NCBI RefSeq assembly: GCF_003852525.1
Contig: NZ_QAJL01000003.1
Location: 1,126,972-1,190,971, forward strand
Direction: 5' to 3'
DNA: 64,000 nucleotides
Source: Pedobacter sp. KBW06
Lineage (GTDB): Bacteria > Bacteroidota > Bacteroidia > Sphingobacteriales > Sphingobacteriaceae
The position numbers were made by a program, and so were the translations under genes. Every line of letters begins with the position of its first letter. Within the stretch, counting starts at the first letter, position 1. The notes under the pieces were generated by a model. It was not told the origin of the DNA. It worked only from the letters and a program-made list of their open reading frames with translations, and made no database searches. Below are positions 1-9,180 of the stretch, one piece after another.

Positions 1-920
1 GAGGAGAACTCATCCATCATGTCGACTGTTGGAACGAAAAACAAACTACCTGTTTTTGGGGTACTAAAATCGAGGATCCTATCGTAATTCCCTATAGGAG
101 CACCAATAAACATATTACTCAGCATTTTCTGTACCGTACTGAATTTGCTGGCATAGGCAATAAAGTAAGTCCCCATTTCATTCGTAGACATGTTTCCAAA
201 GGGCATGTTATCCCGGACAATTTTAAGATCATCACCCACGTTTGCTAAGGCGATATGGGAATTGGCCGGTTTTACGTCATCCTCCATTTCGATATCATTC
301 GATTTGGACCTGCCAATTACTTTTTCCTGATCCCCTACAGACAACCCTTTCCAGGCTGCCAGGTCATGAATATACTTTTGAACAAAAAGGTAACTTCCTC
401 CTTTATAATCAGGATCATCATCTCCAATAATACCAAAAAATTCCCGTTCCTGTCCGTTTGGGTTTTCTGTACCGTCAACAAAACCCAGGATGGAGCGTCC
501 ATCCCAGTATCTGAAACCCTGGATTTCTTCTACGCTGACGGCTACCGGGCTCAGGAGATCAGTTATTTCAGATGCCATATCATAACATATGCTCTGGCTA
601 TCGGCTCTGATATGAAAATGTAAGTCTCCTCTGGAAGATACTGCGGTATGTTTTTCACCTGTAACCGGAACAAAATCTACCAGCTCCTTAGGTAGTGGCG
701 CAGGGAGTCCGAGCTGCAACCAGGCCTGATATCCGATTCCCATTACACAACTTGCACGAGATACCGGGAAGCGAATTGCAGCAGAATTATTAAGGTTGAT
801 CAGCAGTTTACAAAGATTGCTAAAAACAGCTTTAACCTGTAAGTTTTCTTTGAAGTTCCAAACCATGAAAATGGTATTGCTATTGGTACTATCTATTGTA
901 TTCTGTGATTCCGGATTCAT
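1..920 (-). CDS. DyP-type (dye-decolorizing) heme peroxidase, 3' end cut by window
   Basis: The reading frame starts at an ATG at 918-920 and is still open at base 1, giving 306 residues without a stop. It contains the family signature GFVDGTENP with the catalytic Asp at about residue 149, the proximal heme His at about 222 (context NSHIALAN) and the distal Arg at about 236 (context VRDNMPFG). The end in view resembles the conserved DyP C-terminus (TPKTGSLFFVPTVD), so only a few residues are probably missing. DyP enzymes use hydrogen peroxide to oxidise dyes and other bulky substrates. I see no signal peptide, so it is probably cytoplasmic. The family call is secure from the motifs; the physiological substrate is unknown. 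Confidence 0.9.
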   Translation of the reverse strand, partial: MNPESQNTIDSTNSNTIFMVWNFKENLQVKAVFSNLCKLLINLNNSAAIRFPVSRASCVMGIGYQAWLQLGLPAPLPKELVDFVPVTGEKHTAVSSRGDLHFHIRADSQSICYDMASEITDLLSPVAVSVEEIQGFRYWDGRSILGFVDGTENPNGQEREFFGIIGDDDPDYKGGSYLFVQKYIHDLAAWKGLSVGDQEKVIGRSKSNDIEMEDDVKPANSHIALANVGDDLKIVRDNMPFGNMSTNEMGTYFIAYASKFSTVQKMLSNMFIGAPIGNYDRILDFSTPKTGSLFFVPTVDMMDEFS

Positions 921-1165
921 AAAACAGCAGCATTTTTATGCCGGATAAATATATAAAAAAACTACATAAAAGCCTTTTCTATTGTCCAAAACAACTTTTT
1001 AACCCTGGCTTCCGGCGGGCAAGACCAAAACATTTTCCATCTGCTCAAAAGTCCTGGCGTCTTCAGCTTTCACAAGTGTTTTTCTATTGAAATATCAGCG
1101 ATATCTCTAGCGTTATTTTCAATATATTCGCTGTAATTACTCCACATTAATTGTAATTTTTTTTT

Positions 1166-2029
1166 ATGCTTAAACATCACTTCCATATCGTTACAGTTAT
1201 CCTGTTTTTCAGTTCCTTTATCGCTACAGCCCAACAGGTAAAAGAACCAAAAGATACGCCGGTAGAATGGTCTAAACCTTATCCGCCTTTCCGCATTGCC
1301 GGCAACTTATATTATATCGGTACAGATGATCTGGCTTGCTATCTTATTGTTACTCCAAAGGGGAATATCCTCATCAATACCGGGCTTGCTGCTTCTCTGC
1401 CATTGATTAAAGCAAACCTGAAAACATTGGGTTTTAAATTTAATGACATCAGGATATTACTTACTACTCAAGCTCATTATGACCATATGGGCGCTATGTC
1501 TGAGATAAAAAAAGCGACCGGAGCTAAGCTTATGGTCAATGAAAAGGATGCAGCCGTTGCAGCGGACGGGGGGAGTTCAGATTACGCATTAGGTGGTCAT
1601 GGACCAACCTTTGAACCCGTTAAAACCGATCGTTTATTACACAATGGTGATGTTATAAAATTAGGTGACATGCGACTGGTAATGCTCCATCATCCAGGTC
1701 ATACGAAGGGCTCCTCTAGTTTCTTGTTTGATGTAAAAGATGGAGGCCGGAAATATAAAGTATTAATTGCCAATATGCCGACCATTGTTACGGATAAAAA
1801 GTTCTCTGAAGTTCATACGTATCCTGATATTGCCCGAGACTATGCGTATACGATCAGTGCGATGAAAAAACTGACTTTTGATATCTGGCTTGCCTCTCAT
1901 TCCAGTCAGTTTGGGCTGCACAGCAAGAATAAACCCGGCAGTCCCTATAATCCGGCAGCTTTTATTGACAAAACAGGCTACGATAAAGCAATGAATGACC
2001 TGGAGGATCAACTTTCAAAAAAAGACTAG
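1166..2029 (+). CDS. Subclass B3 metallo-beta-lactamase, GOB-like
   Basis: This 287-residue protein has an N-terminal signal peptide (hydrophobic to about residue 22), so it is exported to the periplasm. The zinc motif reads QAHYDH at residues 102-107; further ligand-type histidines are at 179 (HHPGHTKG) and 245 (ASHSSQFGLH). B3 enzymes normally have His at the first position of this motif; Gln there is the hallmark of the GOB group. These enzymes hydrolyse penicillins, cephalosporins and carbapenems. It stands alone with an AT-rich upstream region and is followed about 100 bases later by a Crp-family gene. A related MBL-fold hydrolase without lactamase activity cannot be ruled out, but length and motifs fit B3. 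Confidence 0.87.
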   Translation: MLKHHFHIVTVILFFSSFIATAQQVKEPKDTPVEWSKPYPPFRIAGNLYYIGTDDLACYLIVTPKGNILINTGLAASLPLIKANLKTLGFKFNDIRILLTTQAHYDHMGAMSEIKKATGAKLMVNEKDAAVAADGGSSDYALGGHGPTFEPVKTDRLLHNGDVIKLGDMRLVMLHHPGHTKGSSSFLFDVKDGGRKYKVLIANMPTIVTDKKFSEVHTYPDIARDYAYTISAMKKLTFDIWLASHSSQFGLHSKNKPGSPYNPAAFIDKTGYDKAMNDLEDQLSKKD

Positions 2030-2129
2030 CTTCGGTCTGCTGAGTTATCCTGGGGTTTTGAAGAAAACTAAATGAGGGGATTAAAATTCAGCAAGGGTAT
2101 TAAATTAATTCAGATTTCAGGTCATACAA

Positions 2130-2711
2130 ATGGATGAGAATAAATTCGGGCAGTTAAAAAAGTACCTCACAAATCATGTTGCTGTTGATGATGAAAGTTT
2201 TTCCGTTTTTTGCAGCAAATTTAAGTTCAGGACTTTCCGGCGCAACGAAATAGTATTGAAAGCAGGTGAGATCTGCTCCTATATGTATTTCGTAAAAAGC
2301 GGATGCCTTCGGGTTTTTATGCTGGATGCCGAAGGCAAAGAATCCACCCGCTTTCTGGTATTTGAAAATAAGTTTGGTACAGCTTTCCCCAGTTTTACGC
2401 TACAGGAACCTTCCTTAGCGTCTATCCAGAGTTTAGAAACATCCGAAGTTTTATATATCAGTTACCGCGATTTCCAGCAACTCTCCGATCATTTTCCAGG
2501 TTGGGAAAAGGTATATCGGATCAACCTGGAAAAAGACTACATAGAATCTATCAAACGGATTGAAAGTTTAATTACCGTTGACGCTAAAGACCGGTACAAA
2601 CTGCTGCTGCTTAATAACCAGACACTGATCAAAAGACTGCCATCAAAAATCGTTGCCGATTATCTGGGTATATCACAGGAAACATTAAGCAGACTCAAGT
2701 CTAAAAAATGA
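2130..2711 (+). CDS. Crp/Fnr-family transcriptional regulator
   Basis: A 193-residue protein with an N-terminal cyclic-nucleotide-binding-like beta barrel (about residues 20-130, including YMYFVKSGCLRVF) and a short C-terminal helix-turn-helix (LPSKIVADYLGISQETLSRL). This compact form is common in Bacteroidota. The effector is unknown; the phosphate-binding residues typical of cAMP receptors are not evident. It lies between the metallo-beta-lactamase and a secreted hydrolase on the same strand and may regulate either, which is inference from position only. Confidence 0.85.
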   Translation: MDENKFGQLKKYLTNHVAVDDESFSVFCSKFKFRTFRRNEIVLKAGEICSYMYFVKSGCLRVFMLDAEGKESTRFLVFENKFGTAFPSFTLQEPSLASIQSLETSEVLYISYRDFQQLSDHFPGWEKVYRINLEKDYIESIKRIESLITVDAKDRYKLLLLNNQTLIKRLPSKIVADYLGISQETLSRLKSKK

Positions 2712-2779
2712 ATTTATTGACTTTTGTCAATTTTTATCCGGGGCATTATCCGGTGATTTGTTTGAGAAATAAGTCTATT

Positions 2780-3802
2780 ATGTTTAAGAAAATTGCGTTT
2801 TTAATTCTGTTTTTACCAGGTATTGCACATGCACAAAGCTCCGCTATCGGGCAGAGAACTTTTCAGTACAGGGACTCATTGAGAGACAGACCAGTCAGCA
2901 CCGAAGTCTGGTATCCTACAGATGCAGACGCTGATAAAGCCTCTACAGATCCAGAATATCCCTTTATTCGCGTCCCAACTATTCGTAATGCTCCTATCCC
3001 GCTAAAGAAATTCCCCTTGATCATGCTTTCACATGGAACCGGCGGAGGGCGCTTAAATATGGAATGGCTCGCCGACATCCTCGTTCAAAAAGGGTTCATC
3101 GTTGCCGCAGTTGACCATTGGGGAAACACCTATGATCATAAAACAGCGATAGATTTTGTTACCCCATGGAACCGGGCACAGGACATTAGCTTTGCATTAA
3201 CGCAGCTGTTGCAGACCCGGGAACTTGATCAGGCAATTGACAGCGAACGTATTGGTGCTGCAGGTTTTTCCATAGGTGGTTACACTGTGCTCGCCCTTGC
3301 GGGTGCTAAACTAAGTCTGGAATCCCTAAATAATTTTACTGAAACGCCTCTTGGAATGAAGGAAATTGCATTGCCCGAATTCCCCAACCTTAAGACTATG
3401 GTAAATAAAGAAGAAGTGAGGGCTTCATTCGAAAAAGCTCCCGATCTGAAGGATAAACGAATAAAGGCATTTTTTGCCATTTGTCCGGCAATTGGGCAGG
3501 GCTTTAGGAGTCAAAAGCAGTTTGAATCCATTCATGATCCGGTTTATATTGTGGGCGCACAAAGCGATAGTATTGCCCCAATAAAAACGAATGCCCTACA
3601 TTATCAAAAGATGATAAAGGGGTCAAAATTATTAATCCTACCAGGTAAAACGGGGCATTATGTATTTTTAAATGAGGCCAGGGACCAATTGAAAGAAAAG
3701 GAGAAGCAGTTTTTCATGGACGACAAGACAGTAAACAGGCATCATGTTCACCAGCAGGTAGGGAATGAAGCCGCATTTTTTTTTCTTGGTATTTTAAGGT
3801 AA
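2780..3802 (+). CDS. Secreted alpha/beta hydrolase (dienelactone hydrolase / PAF-acetylhydrolase-like)
   Basis: I start this gene at the ATG at 2780 because it gives a clean signal peptide (MFKKIAFLILFLPGIAHA); an upstream in-frame ATG at 2708 overlaps the regulator and adds a non-signal-like stretch. The mature protein has an oxyanion-type SHGTGG at about residue 84, a nucleophile elbow GFSIGG with Ser at about 164, an acid candidate in GAQSDS and a His candidate in GKTGHYVF. It belongs to the broad family of predicted lipoprotein/dienelactone hydrolases. The substrate is unknown. Localisation is probably periplasmic. Confidence 0.8.
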   Translation: MFKKIAFLILFLPGIAHAQSSAIGQRTFQYRDSLRDRPVSTEVWYPTDADADKASTDPEYPFIRVPTIRNAPIPLKKFPLIMLSHGTGGGRLNMEWLADILVQKGFIVAAVDHWGNTYDHKTAIDFVTPWNRAQDISFALTQLLQTRELDQAIDSERIGAAGFSIGGYTVLALAGAKLSLESLNNFTETPLGMKEIALPEFPNLKTMVNKEEVRASFEKAPDLKDKRIKAFFAICPAIGQGFRSQKQFESIHDPVYIVGAQSDSIAPIKTNALHYQKMIKGSKLLILPGKTGHYVFLNEARDQLKEKEKQFFMDDKTVNRHHVHQQVGNEAAFFFLGILR

Positions 3803-3985
3803 AAAATTAAACATCAAGGCTTATTTATTTGTTGTTAAGGTACTTTCCTAAGTTGGTAGTTTAGGGTTGATTTTTTATCTGATATCTTTACTGATTTTAT
3901 TGGTGACTGTATCCAATGGACAGTTAGAAAGCTATTTTTCAAAACTTTCATCTCTGCAACAGATCAGGTTGTTTTTAAAACTGAA

Positions 3986-4012
3986 GAACCCCGGATAGAT
4001 ACCCGGGGCTCA
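3986..4012 (-). terminator. Putative hairpin terminator after the lipoprotein pair
   Basis: CCCCGG at 3989-3994 pairs with CCGGGG at 4003-4008 across a short loop, 20 bases beyond the stop of the last minus-strand gene of the receptor operon. The U-run on the minus strand is weak, so this is only a probable terminator. Confidence 0.45.
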
Positions 4013-4031
4013 ATTCAAAGCGCGTGTTAAT

Positions 4032-4763
4032 TTAAATTTTGAACAGGCTAACTGCGTCCAGCTGATTGGAAGCCGGTGTCACAAAATAGGTTTGCACCCT
4101 TCCCTTTTCCCCTTTTTTAGGGAGATACAGCTGGTTCGTCCCACAGTTACTCAGTCCCTCGCTATCGTTAAAGGCCCATTGATCTGTAGTACCTGTTTTG
4201 ACAAAGTACCAGGTATAAGTCTCATTTGGGTCTTTAAAACCTTCAGTAGTCACATAATCTGCATAGGTCCAGGTTGCAGGTTTTACGTTCCTGGCGATAT
4301 AGACCGTCTTTCCTTCCTTATTCTTCATAAAAACATCTATCCCATCGTTACTCTGGGGATAATAAATGTAAAAAGCCATCTTGTTCGTTGAAGGATCTGC
4401 CGCCGGAGCTTTGATCTCTAAGGGACTGCCGTTGATAAACACAAATGGAAAAAAACGCTCTAACTCAGGGGTATTCAGGTTCAGCTGATTTTGAAAAACC
4501 TCTTTTCCAGAAATCACATCTTTAATTCTTAATAAGCCTTGTCCCTGACTAGCCGGATAAGTATACACTTTACCAAAATTCATTTGCTGGTCAGGTTCAA
4601 TCTTAAATTTATCGTAGACCACTGCATCCATGGACACTTCCAGTTTACTGTTTCCGATGTTATAACCTCTGATTTGTATGCTAACCGCTTTTGTTTTCAT
4701 TTCGTCTTTGTTGCAGGAAATAAGTCCTGCTGCTGCTATGACAAGCAGCATTAGTCTTTTCAT
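4032..4763 (-). CDS. Lipoprotein of unknown function, second of a related pair
   Basis: Starting at the ATG at 4763 gives a classic lipoprotein signal ending in LISC followed by NKDE; a longer start at 4784 adds seven residues without improving the signal. The body (about 240 residues) is beta-rich. It resembles its upstream neighbour: both have a GYN element near the N-terminus, then a VxxD segment, then a LR(I/V)-x-ISGK motif and an FxxI(N/D)G element. It is the last gene of the operon behind the TonB receptor, so it probably sits at the outer membrane and binds the same ligand or assists the receptor. No named family recognised. Confidence 0.75.
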   Translation of the reverse strand: MKRLMLLVIAAAGLISCNKDEMKTKAVSIQIRGYNIGNSKLEVSMDAVVYDKFKIEPDQQMNFGKVYTYPASQGQGLLRIKDVISGKEVFQNQLNLNTPELERFFPFVFINGSPLEIKAPAADPSTNKMAFYIYYPQSNDGIDVFMKNKEGKTVYIARNVKPATWTYADYVTTEGFKDPNETYTWYFVKTGTTDQWAFNDSEGLSNCGTNQLYLPKKGEKGRVQTYFVTPASNQLDAVSLFKI

Positions 4764-4793
4764 ATTGATCATCATCTGTTTCATTATTGATAG

Positions 4794-5585
4794 CTATTGA
4801 TCTAATCGGGTAAAAAATCTCATCATACTTCCCGAAGGAGCTTCAGAGAAAATGTAAAGTTTGGAAGATGGAGTGGACGACGAGGGCTTTGGTGCTGTGG
4901 ACGATAGCGGATTCCAGAGGTATGCCGTTCCATCAGTATAAGGGATGTCCGTTCCAGCCTTATAGATACGGACCACAAAGGAGGCCGTGGTTTTCACCCC
5001 ATTATACTCCTGCGAGGCGGTAGAAAATGTGGGTAAGGTAATAGGCGCGCAAAACTCATAAGGTTTCACATTTTTTGCCCTGCCAAGTTCCTCGAATACC
5101 TTAGGTACCAAATAATATTTACCAACCACAAAGTCAACAGGCTCCGTATAATTGGTGGTGGTTGGCTGGAACATATAAATTAGCTTGAGCTTGCCCTCTT
5201 CAACAGCAGGCTTTTCCGGCATTGAACTGATTCGGCCATCTATGTATAAAAAGTTAATTTTTATCCCGGCGTCTTCTTTTTTCAACTCCTTTTCCAGTAC
5301 CAGTTTTCCGGAAATCTTCTCCGCAACCCGAAGCTTAATCCGATTTTCATTTGGTCTGAAGGTATAAGCAGTTGTACTTTCAAAACGGGAATTAGGCTGC
5401 AATGGGGTAACAAAGTCAGTCGTGTCCAACTTCACCGTCAGTTCTTCATTACTTGCATTGTAGCCGATCAGATTGATGCCAAACAGCTCATCTTTATAGA
5501 GAAAATCCTGATCCCCTTTATTACAGGCAGTAAACGCCAGCAGCATAGTGCATAGGCAGATCAGGTAAAATTTATTCAATTTCAT
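4794..5585 (-). CDS. Lipoprotein of unknown function, first of a related pair
   Basis: The ATG at 5585 gives a signal sequence ending in a lipobox-like FTAC; the longer start at 5606 nearly touches the stop of the receptor gene. About 263 residues, beta-rich, with the same order of motifs as the next gene (GYN, VKLD, KISGK), so the two look like diverged tandem duplicates. It follows the TonB-dependent receptor by about 20 bases and is surely co-transcribed. There is no SusD-like gene here; this lipoprotein pair occupies that place. Function unknown; a surface ligand-binding role is inference. Confidence 0.75.
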   Translation of the reverse strand: MKLNKFYLICLCTMLLAFTACNKGDQDFLYKDELFGINLIGYNASNEELTVKLDTTDFVTPLQPNSRFESTTAYTFRPNENRIKLRVAEKISGKLVLEKELKKEDAGIKINFLYIDGRISSMPEKPAVEEGKLKLIYMFQPTTTNYTEPVDFVVGKYYLVPKVFEELGRAKNVKPYEFCAPITLPTFSTASQEYNGVKTTASFVVRIYKAGTDIPYTDGTAYLWNPLSSTAPKPSSSTPSSKLYIFSEAPSGSMMRFFTRLDQ

Positions 5586-5607
5586 GATATTAAAAATTAA
5601 ATCCATA

Positions 5608-8600
5608 TTAAAAGTTGTAAGATAAGCTCAGGCTGAACGAAGTACCGATCTTACGAATGAACGTATCGGTATCTCCAATCCGCCTGATTTTTCCCTCTGG
5701 GGTTGTCTCCGTATAGCCTTTTTCATATTTCTCCGAAAATCCATCTTTCCATTCATAGATATCTGACCATTCACCCATTGGGGTATTTACGCCCGGCTTT
5801 ATTTTATAGGTATCATCAGAATTAATGAAGAAACGGTAAGGGCTGTTGAGCAGGTTGCTCATATTAAACCTGGCTTCCATCTTTTTGCTTTTCAGGAACT
5901 TATACCCCAGTTGAGCGTCTAACTGATTACGTGGCCTTTCGAGTTCAGAATACTCAGGCTTCATCCCTACGGTGAATGTCTTATAGCCCGAATGATTGAA
6001 GGCTACGTTGGCACTTAAACGATCTCCCGTATAGTTTAGCCCAATATTATACAATACAGGTACCTGACCATACAGTGCCCGCTTTTCTCTCAAATAGGTC
6101 TTGGTTCTGTAGGCATAGGATTTACCCTCATTATCTTGCCCATAGCCCATAGTGGAATAGCGAAAGGCGCTTGCCTGTACTTCTGAATTTTGAAGTGTAA
6201 GGTTTCCGCTGAAATAGATATTGCTTAAAAAATTCCAGTCCTTATTGATGAATCCCAGGTTTTTGCGGACATCGAACTCCCATCCATTCACATTCGCATA
6301 GTCAGAATTGGCAGTAATCAAATCAACTAACCCACTGCTATTGGTTACGTCCAGGTACATCTCCACAGGGTTTTTGAAATGTTTTTTGAAATAACCGGCA
6401 GAGAGCACCTCTCCTGCTGATGGATACCACTCCAAACGCAGATCGTAGTGGGAAATCATCGTAGAGATTACACCAGTATTGCGCTGTATCCTGCCATGAA
6501 GATGGTTGAAACGTGCGAAACTGGAATTTTCAATCAATGCGGGTCTGACCGCCGATTTGGCATAGGAAGCGCGTATGTTGAGATCGGTCAGTGGCGTAAT
6601 GGTAAGATTTGCAGAAGGTAGATACAACCATTTCTTTTCATCGGCACTGGCATCCAGGGTCTTGTGTACCAAATTCCCGGTTTCCAGGTCTACATAACGG
6701 TTCTTTTCCATATTCTGCATTTCCGACTTTGCTGCCTTATCTGCAGCGGAATCCTTTATCTTTTCATATTTATAATACTCTCCCCTGATCCCCCATACCA
6801 AACGAATCCACTTGTTAAAACGGTTGTCCATCATCCCATACCAGGCCTGGTTACTGTTTCTCCCAGTATAGTTGTTATTGTTGAAATCAGAGGGGTGATA
6901 GAAAAGATCATGCAGGGGATCATTAAAATCAACGTTCCAGGTTTGTACCGGCCTAAAGCCACCGGTAAAGCCCTTTGCCGAACCAATTGGTAAAACGCTC
7001 CAGGCAAAATCACCCTTTTTATTCAGCAGCTGATAACCGGCCTTGAGCACCTGTGCTGACTTCCCGATACTGAACTTGTAGCTCAGTGCAGCGTCGGCCG
7101 CCCAGTTGGTTTCTACGTATTTATAGGAAGAACGGCTTAAGGGCCCGGGATTTTCAGTAATGTTACTTGCCTGATAAACATAGACCGTGCTATTCTGTGT
7201 TGTTATAGGTCGCAGAATAGCGTCTACTGCATCTTGTTCATGATTGTTCACGCGATTACGTGCCAATCCCCAGTCGAACTTTAACCGGCCAAAAGTATGT
7301 TCAGCACTGATGCGGTTCTGGAACAGATCGACAAATTTCGGACGGTCATATTCGTTGATGGCCGGATTTTCGGCATAGCCGATATCCTCTCCCCAGCCAG
7401 AAACACGGAAGAACTGGTCGGCGAAGACTCTGGAATAGAAATTACGTAAGGTGAACTTGTGATTCTTACTGTTCCAGCCCATATTAACCAATGCTGCCAA
7501 ACTGGTTGTAAAATTATATTGACTGGCCGTTGTCTCCTGTAATTCCTTATTGGTAACCGGATCATAAAAATTGTCGCCCAGCTTGTTGAACCGGCCGCGC
7601 TCATAATGAGAAATGTCATCTATAGCCTGTTCATTGCGGTAAGTCAACGAGCCCACAAAACCTAAACGGCTATCTTTTAATCCGTAGCTCCTGCCCAGGG
7701 TAAACTGATAGTTCTGTCCGGGAGCAGCCTGATATACACGCGTGCCAAATCTTTGTAAACCACCGATCTTTTTGTTTTGCGCAGCAATCATGTCGGGCGT
7801 AATTTTTTGAACCCCTTCAGGCGGATTGGTATTGGCCGGATCCGTCGGGATATAATTTGTCTGTGTAAAAATTAAAAGATCCTTCGGAAAATGATTCCTG
7901 CCCCCATCATCAAAACCCAGATAATCATTTTTCCCACGCTGGTATCCCAAAAAATCCTCGCCAGTACTTCCATTAGTGTATTTGCTTCCTAAACTGAAGG
8001 ACATGAAATTCCGGTCAGGTATTGCGATGGTATTGATCTGTACCAGTCCGCCGCCAAAACCAAAGCTCATATCCGGAGTAGCAGTTTTCGAAACCACCAC
8101 ATTATCTACAAGGTTACTCGGAACGATATCGAACTCGAAGTCCCGTACCTGTACATCTGTGCTGGGCAGTGTGGCCCCATCCATCATCGCCAGGTTATAA
8201 CGTTCGGCAATACCCCGGATCACTACGCGTCGATTGTCGGTGGCACTTACCCCGGAAATGCGTTTCAGGGTTTCACCGATATTCTTATCCGGCAATGCAG
8301 AAATCTGTTCTCTGCTAATGCCATTTGAAATGTTAGCTTCATTTTTCTGACGGGCATACAGGGCACTCACACTTTCTTTTTTAAAGGTTCCTGTAACCAC
8401 CACCTGATTTAAACTTTTGGCTGCAGGATTTAGTACAATATTAAGGCTGGTTACCTGTCCGGCTTTTACTTCTATATCCGTAATGCGTTTGGTCTGAAAT
8501 GAAATATAGCTCAGTTCAAGTGTATAAGTTCCAGCAGCAATATTGAGGGTATAACTTCCGTCTACCCGACTTTGAGTAACCTCCCCGGTCTGAATGAGTT

Positions 8601-9036
8601 TGATATTTGCTCCGGGGAGTGGTTCTCCACGATCATCGATGATCTTTCCGGCAATCCGACCAGGTTGCTGAACAGACGCTTTTACAGGATGATGATCTTT
8701 CGCATACAGCACTACCGCGCCCCCCTGTTCCATAAAATCCAGGTTACTGTGCTTCAATAGCTGCAGAAGGATATTCTTTAGCTTTTCTTCATGGTAGTTC
8801 GCAGCTTTGACCGGTATGGTTCTGGCAAGTGAAGGGTCATAAGCAAGTCTTACTTTTGCTTTAGTTCTTAGTTGTTCCAGGGCGACAGACAAAGGTTGTC
8901 CTTCTTTGAACCGGATGTCAACTTTTGTTTCCAGCGCCTGGGGAAAAGCTTCGCTGGCATACAGTGAAGTCATGATGTTAATGGAGACGAAATATAGGAT
9001 CAGTGATATTTTCACACCTATTTTGATTATAGACAT
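5608..9036 (-). CDS. TonB-dependent outer-membrane receptor with STN signalling domain
   Basis: 1142 residues. Order of parts: signal peptide (to about residue 28); an STN/secretin-TonB domain (about 40-110), the module that talks to FecR; a carboxypeptidase-regulatory-like beta sandwich (about 125-205, GKIIDDRGEPLPGANI); a plug (about 210-340, with NQVVVTGTF and RISGVSATDNRR); and a long beta barrel ending in aromatic-rich LSLSYNF, as expected for outer-membrane insertion. It takes up a ligand using TonB energy and signals its presence through the FecR and ECF sigma genes directly upstream. The ligand is unknown; the absence of SusD argues against a standard glycan system. Confidence 0.93.
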   Translation of the reverse strand: MSIIKIGVKISLILYFVSINIMTSLYASEAFPQALETKVDIRFKEGQPLSVALEQLRTKAKVRLAYDPSLARTIPVKAANYHEEKLKNILLQLLKHSNLDFMEQGGAVVLYAKDHHPVKASVQQPGRIAGKIIDDRGEPLPGANIKLIQTGEVTQSRVDGSYTLNIAAGTYTLELSYISFQTKRITDIEVKAGQVTSLNIVLNPAAKSLNQVVVTGTFKKESVSALYARQKNEANISNGISREQISALPDKNIGETLKRISGVSATDNRRVVIRGIAERYNLAMMDGATLPSTDVQVRDFEFDIVPSNLVDNVVVSKTATPDMSFGFGGGLVQINTIAIPDRNFMSFSLGSKYTNGSTGEDFLGYQRGKNDYLGFDDGGRNHFPKDLLIFTQTNYIPTDPANTNPPEGVQKITPDMIAAQNKKIGGLQRFGTRVYQAAPGQNYQFTLGRSYGLKDSRLGFVGSLTYRNEQAIDDISHYERGRFNKLGDNFYDPVTNKELQETTASQYNFTTSLAALVNMGWNSKNHKFTLRNFYSRVFADQFFRVSGWGEDIGYAENPAINEYDRPKFVDLFQNRISAEHTFGRLKFDWGLARNRVNNHEQDAVDAILRPITTQNSTVYVYQASNITENPGPLSRSSYKYVETNWAADAALSYKFSIGKSAQVLKAGYQLLNKKGDFAWSVLPIGSAKGFTGGFRPVQTWNVDFNDPLHDLFYHPSDFNNNNYTGRNSNQAWYGMMDNRFNKWIRLVWGIRGEYYKYEKIKDSAADKAAKSEMQNMEKNRYVDLETGNLVHKTLDASADEKKWLYLPSANLTITPLTDLNIRASYAKSAVRPALIENSSFARFNHLHGRIQRNTGVISTMISHYDLRLEWYPSAGEVLSAGYFKKHFKNPVEMYLDVTNSSGLVDLITANSDYANVNGWEFDVRKNLGFINKDWNFLSNIYFSGNLTLQNSEVQASAFRYSTMGYGQDNEGKSYAYRTKTYLREKRALYGQVPVLYNIGLNYTGDRLSANVAFNHSGYKTFTVGMKPEYSELERPRNQLDAQLGYKFLKSKKMEARFNMSNLLNSPYRFFINSDDTYKIKPGVNTPMGEWSDIYEWKDGFSEKYEKGYTETTPEGKIRRIGDTDTFIRKIGTSFSLSLSYNF

Positions 9037-9141
9037 TATTTTTTAATACTTTTATTGTGTTTACAAGTTAAACCCGGTGTTTGCTCATTGAATGACGAGG
9101 AAGCTGCAATTTTCTGTCAGTAGCGCAAGCACCAAAACATT

Positions 9142-9164
9142 CGGTATCTATCCAATAGATACCG
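9142..9164. repeat. Perfect palindrome between fecR-type gene and receptor gene
   Basis: CGGTATCTAT and ATAGATACCG form 10-base arms around CCA, in the gap between the anti-sigma gene and the TonB receptor. A run of eight T follows on the plus strand, but both neighbours are on the minus strand, so it may be an operator or an mRNA hairpin separating the regulator and receptor units rather than a simple terminator. Confidence 0.6.
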
Positions 9165-9180
9165 TTTTTTTTCTAGTAGA

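Noticed and set aside
242..623. Overlapping plus-strand frames near the left edge
   Set aside because: They are antisense to the DyP peroxidase frame, whose motifs are unambiguous.
921..1165. Short minus-strand frame near 1000-1090 ahead of the DyP gene
   Set aside because: About 30 codons with no ATG start and stops close upstream; possibly the tail of an old gene but not supportable.
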